In this document: piece by piece, positions 56,745 to 64,000 of the stretch | How positions within the stretch are numbered: the first letter of the stretch is position 1 | How the letters are laid out: each line of letters starts with the position of its first letter | Source of the DNA: Haematobia irritans | Taxonomy: Eukaryota > Arthropoda > Insecta > Diptera > Muscidae | Direction: 5' to 3' | Assembly (NCBI RefSeq): GCF_050003625.1 | Contig: NC_134398.1 | Coordinates: 95,007,674-95,071,673 of the forward strand | DNA length: 64,000 nucleotides | Made by a program: the position numbers and the translations under genes | Notes under the pieces: generated by a model | The model's input: the letters and a program-made list of their open reading frames with translations, nothing else | Told to the model about the DNA's origin: nothing | Database searches by the model: none

Positions 56745-57530
56745 TGAACATTCTGAATGAAATTAAATAGTGGTTGGTCACTTCCCAAACAAGCTTGAAT
56801 CTCAATTGCATTGTGATCACTATCGTATTCTAGAGTCGGAAGACAGTTTAAAGTATTATTTTCCTTACGTATATCTAATCTGCAATCCGAGATACACACA
56901 TCTAAATATCACATCTTGGATAAGAGGGAGATGAAGAGGCATAAAAGGCGAATCAAAAATTTATTTCATTATCGCCTAACCATTCCTTCATTATTCTTCC
57001 TTTACCATTATTATTTGTATTTCCCCAATACGAATGTTTGCAGTTAAGATCACCTGCTAGATTATAATAATTGTTTAGATCGTGTAAACCTAGTGATTAA
57101 AATAAAGAAGACATTTCTGATTTGAAACTTGAATCATTATTTCCCGAAGGGTAGTGAGCAGAAATAATGTATAAAGATTTATTTGGGATCAAAGGAATTT
57201 TAATGATGGACGTTTCGAGAAATTTGAAAGAGTTGATCGTATTATTTGAAAATCGGATGTGTTTTAAATCATTCTTTATTAGTATCGCTGTACCACCACC
57301 TCGGGCTGATTTGTCCCTATCCTTCCTGACAATACAATAGTTATCAAATTGAATTTTATGTCTAGAATTTAGTTTTGTTTCATTCAGCAAAACGATATCT
57401 GGATTGTGCTTTATCAAGAAGATACGACCTTCAAGTATCTTCGGCTCATTAATATAAGTGAATTTTCATTGATATGAATCAATTTGATACCTTTTGATAT
57501 GGTTTTAATTTCGCTGGTCATTATATATTA
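56745..57530 (-). pseudogene. NL2 ORF2, endonuclease part
   Basis: Pieces read IKHNPDIVLLNETKLN, ARGGGTAILIKNDLKH, LYIISAHYPSG and, after a broken stretch (56,900-57,090), LEYDSDHNAIEIQ. These correspond to the ordered steps of an AP-type LINE endonuclease, with D-H near the end. Multiple stops. Confidence 0.75.
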
Positions 57531-57770
57531 ATCATGGAAAAAATTGTATCTATACGCGATGCCTGTAATTGAAGTTGTTTCTGCAAGTTAGCGATTTGAT
57601 TATTTAAGTTTAACATCATTGTTTTTAATTCTTGCATGAAAGAATTGTTAGTAATAGGGTTATTGTCATTACTATTAATAGTGTTATTAGTGTCGATATT
57701 TTCGGAGTTACCACGTAGAACACTTGAGAAACTAATATTTGGTTTGGCAAAAGTTAATACATTATTTGTT

Positions 57771-58073
57771 TTATTTTGTGTAATTGCTCTTTTTTTCTCT
57801 AAGTTTCTGCTGAAGTTCCTTATATCTTACGCAGCCTTTGTACGATGCTGGGTGACCATATTTATTGCATAGGACACAATATAATTTATCCCTTTCTTCT
57901 GCAGAGACGTTATTAATGGGGCATTTTCCTCTTTCATGATCATTGTTGCATTTAACACATCTTGGAGGTAAAAAACAATTCGATGCGCTGTGAAAGAACC
58001 CCTGGCAGTTTCTGCACTGAGGTATTTCGGCTCGCTTAATATGTTCCCAATAAATGGCACTGTTTAAGTTCAA
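57771..58073 (-). pseudogene. NL2 ORF1 (gag-like) with CCHC knuckles
   Basis: About 100 residues with CRNCQGFFHSASNC, CVKCNNDHERGKC and CVLCNKYGHPASYKGC, zinc knuckles as in jockey-type ORF1 nucleic-acid chaperones. The N-terminal side is lost because BEL copy 3 begins at 58,061. The last ~4 codons of the open frame at its left border lie in the LTR. Confidence 0.8.
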
Positions 58074-60265
58074 ATTCGTAAGGTCAAAATTTATTCGTTA
58101 GATGGGGACTTAAAATCTTGTAAAATGACAATTTCCCCCTCGTTAGAAAATGTACCCTAAGCTCTGGATGCAGCTCTGTGCTTTCAGCACAATTCGTTAC
58201 ATTTTTCTAACGAGTCGCGCCATCACTGTCTTGCGGCATCTAAGCTTTTGTTATTATTCGTTACTGGATTACGTCCGTCCAACGATTGTTTTGTAAAAGG
58301 TAAATTAATCTCCCAAAAAATTCAATAAAATTACGTTTTATTGAAACATTATTGAAAAGAAAAACTAAATCCTTGTGTTTTTATTTATTTTATTTCTCGG
58401 TGCTACGCATTCATTGGTCCAATCGAGCCGGATACTTGCTTACAGCAATTAATAAAGGATTTTGTTTTGTCTTTTTTTCAAAGGAAAGTGCTGATATTGT
58501 GAAGCAACAACAAAAAAGCAGCCACTTTGCAGCCATATTTGTGGAAGATTTCATTTGAAAAATTATTTAAATAATTATTTATCAACACACAGGTGCGTAT
58601 GTCAGTGTTTTATTAAAATAATTGAGCAAATCGCGAGTGTTTTTAAATTTAAACCGCGGTCGTTTTACAACATCGATACAATTATTTCGTTTTGCCGACG
58701 GCAAATTGCATTTCAAAAAACACACATTCGTTGCTACATACGTACGTACATTTCTTTCGTTTGTTTAATTTCGTTTTGTTAAATGATATTCAAGTGAAAG
58801 AATAATCAAAATAAAAAGTGAAAAATCTATTGTATATATTGGTGTTGTGTGGTGAATTTAAACGTTGACAGTGCTTATTTACTTCAAAACATTATTTGCA
58901 ATTACGTTGCCTTTAACTTGAAGTAAATAAAACAATAACAAAATACACGCAGACTCCAAAGGCTCTGTTGGTCGTATTACTATTGTAAACAAACATCAAT
59001 CGTCACTGCAGTCAACGTTTGAATTACATACCTACGTATGATCAGTGATACACACACGTATATACATACATATTTTTTTTGAGCTGTGTTTCTTTGGTTT
59101 ATTTGTTAACCCTCACGGGGCCGCGAGTCGTAAATATTTTGAAGAAAATTATAAAAATTTTTGAAATTGAGTTTTTTGGGTTATCGTGTTGTATGACCCA
59201 TTAGCGTTACGCGCATTAGTAAAAATTATCGTTTTGGTCACTGTGCACCCTACAGGCGGTCCGGTACGATCGTATAATTTTTATTTTATCGTATATATTA
59301 CGTATATATATTTTTATTTCTATATTTTTTATTATTTGTGATTTTGAATTTTTTTTGGGGAGATTATCTGGCGTGGAAGTGTAGAGGTGTATTTTACAGT
59401 CCGTGCACCCTACATTTGGTCTTACAGACATTTTTTTATAATTTCTTATAATTTGTTGAATTTTTTGATCATCTGGATTTCGTGTGTGAAGTTTTGATAC
59501 AGCGGCAGTATTCTTCGATACACTGAGCGTAATTTTCGTAAATTCATTCATACACTGAGAGAATTAGTTCGAAGATTTTAGTAGAATTTTGAGATTTTTT
59601 GAATTCAACTTGAATAATTTGCCTATTTTTTGTACAAGGGGAAAATATGTTGTGATTCGGTACACTGAACGAAAATTAATTGTTTCTACACTGAGAGAAA
59701 AATAGTCCAATAGTTTACAAATTGTTTGAAATTTTTGATTTTAAGTTTTGAAGTGGTTGTTTTACGAACAATTGTTTACACTTCAAGAAATTTTGTGGTA
59801 ATTTCGGTGCAGTGTGAGAATTTGATACACTGAAAGAAAAATTTTGTAAATTTTTGTTTTTGCATTTTTGGGCATTTTGTGCAAATTTATTGATTTTTCG
59901 GCCAGTTTTCGCTGTCGATAAGTGCGTGTTCACATACTTTACGAGTTTTTGTGAATTTTTGTGACGCTAAATTATTTTCAATATGCCAGTTAATACATTC
60001 GCGCGATTCATTAGAGCCGCTGATGCGGTTGTGAAGTTTGGGACACGGGTTAGCTCTTTGAAGGAGGAGAATTTAGATGTTTATTCTCTAAGGGCTCAGG
60101 TCGAAGAGGCGAAATCACTCTGGGAGAGAGTGAAAGAGAGGTATGAGGAGTGTTTAGACGATCTTCAGGAGGATTCAGATAAGGGAAAGGTAGAATCTGC
60201 TGACGGCAAGTATGAGGCAACTTATGATGCCTATATTCGTATTGTTTCCTCTATCGAAAGGAAGA
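58061..60265 (+). mobile_element. BEL-1-family copy 3, 5' fragment
   Basis: LTR 58,061-58,413 (353 bp, TGTTTAAG...GCATTCA), mutated primer site (tggtccaatcgagccgg), leader almost identical to BEL-1 but lacking the 289-bp TA element, and the gag start. It is cut by the jockey-like element at about 60,265. Its 3' part would lie beyond the window. Confidence 0.9.
59983..60265 (+). pseudogene. BEL gag N-terminal fragment
   Basis: About 94 codons matching the first part of BEL-1 gag (FARFIRAADAVVKFGTRVSS...). It is charged and helical with likely coiled-coil character. It is ended by the insertion at 60,265. Confidence 0.85.
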
Positions 60266-60881
60266 ATAGAATAGAATAGAATAAAATTTTATTGAGGCTT
60301 ATTTTCTTTCTTTTACATAGGAATATTCTTTACAGAAGAATGTATTGTCTACTTAGAACTATCTTCGTCTTATTCTAATACACGATGATGTGTGAGAAAT
60401 GCTACTAGCATGATTGAGATGGAGTATATGTTAACTAACATACATATTGACTAGACAATAAGGCTTGCTCGCGGCCTTAACAGAGACCTGACAGGCAATG
60501 GTTGCTGTCAAACATAAATAAATAATAAATATAAAAACAAAACAACAGTCTACAAACTAAATAACGAAAGCAAACATAGTGTCTGCTGATAACAAGAGTG
60601 TTTAAGTGTCTGCTATATAATACGATTGCAGAATACATGAAACAATATAGATATGTAATTTTTCTTAAGTGAATGTATGTGTGTACTTGTATATGGTAAC
60701 ATAATTGTATATATCACAGTTTGATGTTATAGCATTTAAAGTGACTACAATTGAAGCGGTCGTTCAGGTACATTTTGAACTGTGGTATTTGATACCAAGA
60801 TTTTGTAAAATTTGTTTTTTTTTTTGTTGTCTTGGATTTAGTTTAAAACTTATACTAAATTATTTTCTTTTTTTATGTGTT

Positions 60882-63836
60882 TTAGCCCCTGTGGGAGCCA
60901 GATGTTGTTTTTTTGTAGAGAGGAGGCAGATCGTGGATCGTTGAGTTGCTGAGGATTTCATTGAGGATTCCAACGGAGGAAAGGTAAGTTGATTCAGCCC
61001 ATATAGTTTGTCTTTCAATGTCATAGATTTCGTTCATTAGGATATTTTCGTGGTTTTGCAGTTTTTCGGCAAAAAGTTTTTGATGTCGAAGAGCGTATGT
61101 GCAAAATGACTCAACTCCTGAGTTTTCATATATATAAGTATTGGAATATTTCTTTGTCCTGTGTGCATAGTGTTTGTTCACACACTTACGCAGGATTTTC
61201 CGTTCAAATATTTCCACCTCTTTGGCTACTGTTGGGGATATAGTGAACCATATAGGGAATCCGTATAATAGCACGGACCTAATCGCCACCTTGTATAGGA
61301 GCAGTTTTGTTTGCATGGGTAAGTATTTGTTGTTAAATAGAAATGAAAAAGACCCAGCTATTCTTTTTGCTTTTTGTAGTGTTGTTCTTCCATGCGAGTT
61401 GAATTTCAATAGATTGTCAAATGATACTCCTAAGTATTTGAAAGATGTTTTAAATGGTATTTCAATTCCATCTAGGAAGGCGGCTAGTGTCTTACTTTCT
61501 GGGACAACATTTTTCGGACATTTTCCGGACGCGTTTCGGATGCAAATGGCTTCGGATTTTGCAGCGTTAATCTTGATGCCCCACGTTTTATAAAAATTGC
61601 TGATAATGTTCAGATGGTTTGACGCGTTGTGTAAGGCTTGGCATGGTGATTTATGATGCGAGTATATTATGCAGTCATCAGCATATAGAATGGCTTTGGA
61701 ATAGTTAGTAGTGTGTGGGAAATCGTGAAGGAAGAGGTTAAACAGGAATGGAGCAAGGACACTTCCCTGTGGTACCCCACTACTAATCATTCCTGTTGTA
61801 GACGACGTGTCTTGTACAGAGACTAGAAATTTCCGTGCTGATAAATAGCTCATGGTCAACTTGATGAGATAAGGATCGATACCAAGGCCTGTCAATTTGT
61901 AGAGAATTCCTTTATGACAAACAGAGTCAAATGCCTTTTCTATATCCAAAGAGATTGCCACTGTGCAAGTTTGGTATCGTAGTCCTGCAATGATGTCATT
62001 GTGAAATTTTAGTAGAGCATGTTGGGTTGAGTGTTTTCGTTTAAATCCAAATTGAAAGTTTGATATAGGATCTATAATAAGCTCCTTTTCGATTTTATCT
62101 TTCACTAATTGTTCCATTACTTTCCCAACATTGGACAGTAAAGAAATTGGACGAAAATCAGCAGTTGTCATAGCGTCTTGCTTCTTTTTAATGGGTATGA
62201 TTTTTGCCATTTTCCAATCTGTTGGAAAATACCCGTTGTTGATGCAGTGATTGTATATTAACGTAAATAACTTTATTGTTGAATCTGGAAATTTCTTAAT
62301 GATGAAGTTTGAAATTCCATCGATACCACAGGATCTTTTATTATTCAGTGCATTAATAACCTCTTTAACCTTTTCAGGACTTGTGAAGTGGTAGTCATCC
62401 GGATTGTCAAGAGAGCGAAAATGTTGATTAAAAGTGTAAATGTGTTCTGGAATGGATTCTACGCAAGATGTCACCTTATTGTCCAGATCAGGTACTGGAT
62501 TTAATGGAATGGTTTCACGAAATGTTGATGAATAAAAGTTTTTGAATTGATCTGCTATTTCACTGCTGCTTGTAATTATTGTGCCATCGGCACATAGTTG
62601 ATTGCAAAAAGGAGATTTATTTTTACCAGATATACTATAAATATCTTTAAACGCTGAAGGACCTGGTTTTATGTTAGCCAGTTTATTTCTAAACTTTTGA
62701 GCGCTTTCCAATGCTATTGTTTCTTTTAAAATTATCTTTAAAAGTTGAATTTGCTTAGATAAAATCTTATACTGGCTACTAAGTCTGTTCCCATGCCTGT
62801 GAAATATCTTCTTAAGCTCTTTTTGCCATTGATGTTTGATTTTTAGTATTTTTTTAGCTTTCTCCGACAGGGGAGGTTTGCCATCTTTGATGACTGTTTT
62901 GGCAGAATGATTATTATGTACATTGGTGAAAGCACTATTGAACTGTGTTATGAGAGAATCAATCTCTTGATTATTGAGATTAATTGAGTGTTCTGGAGTA
63001 ATTTGACGCGTCACGCTATCCAAATCATTGCGAAAATTATCCCAATTCGTATTTTTGTATGAAATAAAGGTTCGCGGTGAAACCATTATAATATCTGAAC
63101 ACATTTTTAATTTCAGCAAAAGTGGAAAATGATCTGAAAAGGTTGAAAGGGATGAGATTTCGAAGTTACTGCTGATTCTGTCAATGAGGTTAGCACTTAT
63201 TAAAAAGTGATCCAGGAAGGATTGCCCGTTTGGATAAGATGGTGAAGTATCACATAGGCGAGTAATATCTATGCTGTTATCATCTAGCCATTTCGACAGA
63301 GTTTTACCATTCGGGTTATCTGAACTATCACCCCATACCATGTTTCTTGCGTTCAAGTCACCGCCTAGAACAAATCCATCGTAATTACCACATAGTTGTA
63401 GTAATTTCTGAAGATCGGAATTCAGAGAGTGTATGTTGATGCTACATGGAATGTAAACTGATCCAACTAAGTACCTTTTGTTTCCATTGTTGGACGATGA
63501 TTCAATTTGCACTAAACATGATTTGATTCCAACACTATTAAGAGTCGTGCGGACGTATTTGTATGAGTTTTTTATGGCAATAGCAGTCCCTAACGCCGAA
63601 TTGTCATGAATGAAATAGTAACCTTCAAGTTTTGGTCTCATGTTCCTTCGGAGACGACACTCCTGTATGAATCCAAAGTCGATGTTTTTGTTTTGTAGAA
63701 TTTTTTGTAATTCAATTTGTCTACTTTTATCGATCAGAGATCGGACATTGAAAGTTAAAAAGTTTAATGATCTATGGTCCATAGCCATATTGTGTTTTAA
63801 CTTTGTTGAAAAGACGCAAAAATTCGGCTTTTGCAT
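60882..63836 (-). CDS. Jockey-like ORF2: endonuclease-reverse transcriptase
   Basis: 984 residues, no lesions. Residues ~20-245 are the endonuclease (LNFLTFNVRSL, FIQECRLRR, GGDLNARNMVWG, FSDHFPLLL). RT spans ~480-800 (FRPISLLSNVGKVMEQL, QFGFKRKHSTQHAL, SLDIEKAFDSV, SSGVPQGSVLAPFLFN, YADDCIIYS at about 718). A basic C-terminal region follows. No RNase H is seen, as in jockey. An internal Met at 63,788 (residue 17) is an alternative start, and either way the frame overlaps the end of ORF1. It nicks DNA and reverse-transcribes the element RNA at the target. Confidence 0.92.
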   Translation of the reverse strand: MQKPNFCVFSTKLKHNMAMDHRSLNFLTFNVRSLIDKSRQIELQKILQNKNIDFGFIQECRLRRNMRPKLEGYYFIHDNSALGTAIAIKNSYKYVRTTLNSVGIKSCLVQIESSSNNGNKRYLVGSVYIPCSINIHSLNSDLQKLLQLCGNYDGFVLGGDLNARNMVWGDSSDNPNGKTLSKWLDDNSIDITRLCDTSPSYPNGQSFLDHFLISANLIDRISSNFEISSLSTFSDHFPLLLKLKMCSDIIMVSPRTFISYKNTNWDNFRNDLDSVTRQITPEHSINLNNQEIDSLITQFNSAFTNVHNNHSAKTVIKDGKPPLSEKAKKILKIKHQWQKELKKIFHRHGNRLSSQYKILSKQIQLLKIILKETIALESAQKFRNKLANIKPGPSAFKDIYSISGKNKSPFCNQLCADGTIITSSSEIADQFKNFYSSTFRETIPLNPVPDLDNKVTSCVESIPEHIYTFNQHFRSLDNPDDYHFTSPEKVKEVINALNNKRSCGIDGISNFIIKKFPDSTIKLFTLIYNHCINNGYFPTDWKMAKIIPIKKKQDAMTTADFRPISLLSNVGKVMEQLVKDKIEKELIIDPISNFQFGFKRKHSTQHALLKFHNDIIAGLRYQTCTVAISLDIEKAFDSVCHKGILYKLTGLGIDPYLIKLTMSYLSARKFLVSVQDTSSTTGMISSGVPQGSVLAPFLFNLFLHDFPHTTNYSKAILYADDCIIYSHHKSPCQALHNASNHLNIISNFYKTWGIKINAAKSEAICIRNASGKCPKNVVPESKTLAAFLDGIEIPFKTSFKYLGVSFDNLLKFNSHGRTTLQKAKRIAGSFSFLFNNKYLPMQTKLLLYKVAIRSVLLYGFPIWFTISPTVAKEVEIFERKILRKCVNKHYAHRTKKYSNTYIYENSGVESFCTYALRHQKLFAEKLQNHENILMNEIYDIERQTIWAESTYLSSVGILNEILSNSTIHDLPPLYKKTTSGSHRG

Positions 63837-64000
63837 CAGCTTTTGGCATATTTTGAAATTCGTTCATAAAAATACATATCTCCTGCTCTAGGGTCAGTTC
63901 TTGGGGTTCCAAGAAGTAGTTGGCTAGTTTCAGGAAGTCTTCAACAAAACTTGGTTTATTTTGTTTGCCACTTTCTTCCGAAGTGGCTGGTTTGAAAAGA
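63772..64000 (-). CDS. Jockey-like ORF1, C-terminal part
   Basis: 75 codons run in from the window edge, reading ...KPSFVEDFLKLANYFLEPQELTLE... and ...KADAKAEFLRLFNKVK..., a jockey-type ORF1 C-terminus. The stop is at 63,772-63,774. The end overlaps ORF2 by 17 or 65 bases depending on the ORF2 start, which suggests coupled re-initiation. The knuckles expected upstream lie outside the window. Confidence 0.85.
   Translation of the reverse strand, partial: LFKPATSEESGKQNKPSFVEDFLKLANYFLEPQELTLEQEICIFMNEFQNMPKADAKAEFLRLFNKVKTQYGYGP

Larger units (their letters stand above)
53116..58060 (-). mobile_element. Jockey-like non-LTR element, shredded (NL2)
   Basis: Minus strand. ORF1 knuckles (57,771-58,060), endonuclease (56,745-57,530) and RT (53,130-54,114) occur in the order of one element. 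Three TA-target elements split it (55,352-56,742; 54,226-55,205; one to its left). BEL copy 3 cuts its 5' side at 58,061. Dropping the 54,226-55,205 insertion rejoins a continuous frame. Confidence 0.8.
60266..64000 (-). mobile_element. Jockey-like non-LTR element, near-intact (5' part outside)
   Basis: Minus strand. Its 3' end is an AATAAA followed by (TATTC)n at 60,266-60,290, abutting the BEL gag. It has a 3' UTR of ~600 bp, a 984-codon ORF2 and the last part of ORF1. The coding region is undamaged within the window, so it may be recent or active. Confidence 0.9.

Noticed and set aside
61174..61593. Plus-strand 139-residue ORF
   Set aside because: Antisense shadow of the jockey-like ORF2.

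Overview
This looks like AT-rich, repeat-saturated intergenic DNA from a calyptrate (probably muscid-type) fly. I base that on tRNA-derived SINEs with a LOA-type tail, BEL/Pao elements primed by what looks like tRNA-Tyr, a DD41D Tc1/mariner element, and a retrocopy of a fly cathepsin-F-like gene. I found no intact host gene, rRNA, functional tRNA or CRISPR array. Almost all of the window can be read as transposons nested inside transposons.

Layout. 1-3 kb: a ~150-bp repeat array, then a SINE split by a TA-target element that itself holds a Harbinger-like element. 3-8 kb: AT-rich DNA, a ~30-bp satellite containing a LOA 3' fragment, a 288-bp tandem duplication, and a (TA)n tract. 8-13.1 kb: a degenerate LOA-clade element with gag-like, endonuclease, RT and RNase H pieces. 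13.4-16.2 kb: small TIR elements. 16,249-31,037: BEL-1, a BEL/Pao element with 5-bp target duplications. Its 5' LTR is split by a fold-back element carrying a cathepsin pseudogene, an intact DD41D mariner-like element and a repeat array. 31-37 kb: a run of TIR elements. 37,021-51,663: BEL-2, a second BEL/Pao element on the minus strand with 452-bp LTRs, tRNA-Tyr-like primer site and 5-bp target duplications, broken by three TA-target elements. 51.7-58.1 kb: a jockey-like element (minus strand) shredded by TA-target elements. 58,061-60,265: a 5' fragment of a third BEL copy (BEL-1 family). 60,266-64,000: a jockey-like element (minus) with an intact 984-residue ORF2.

Two points stand out. First, both divergent BEL elements carry, after integrase, a separate ORF that repeats the zinc-knuckle plus DUF1758-type protease segment of their own gag-pol. 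Second, one class of TA-target TIR elements, present many times here, carries a pair of divergent tRNA-like (Pol III promoter-like) modules at a fixed internal position. Element boundaries given with target duplications were read directly from the sequence. Clade assignments rest on motif recognition without database searches.
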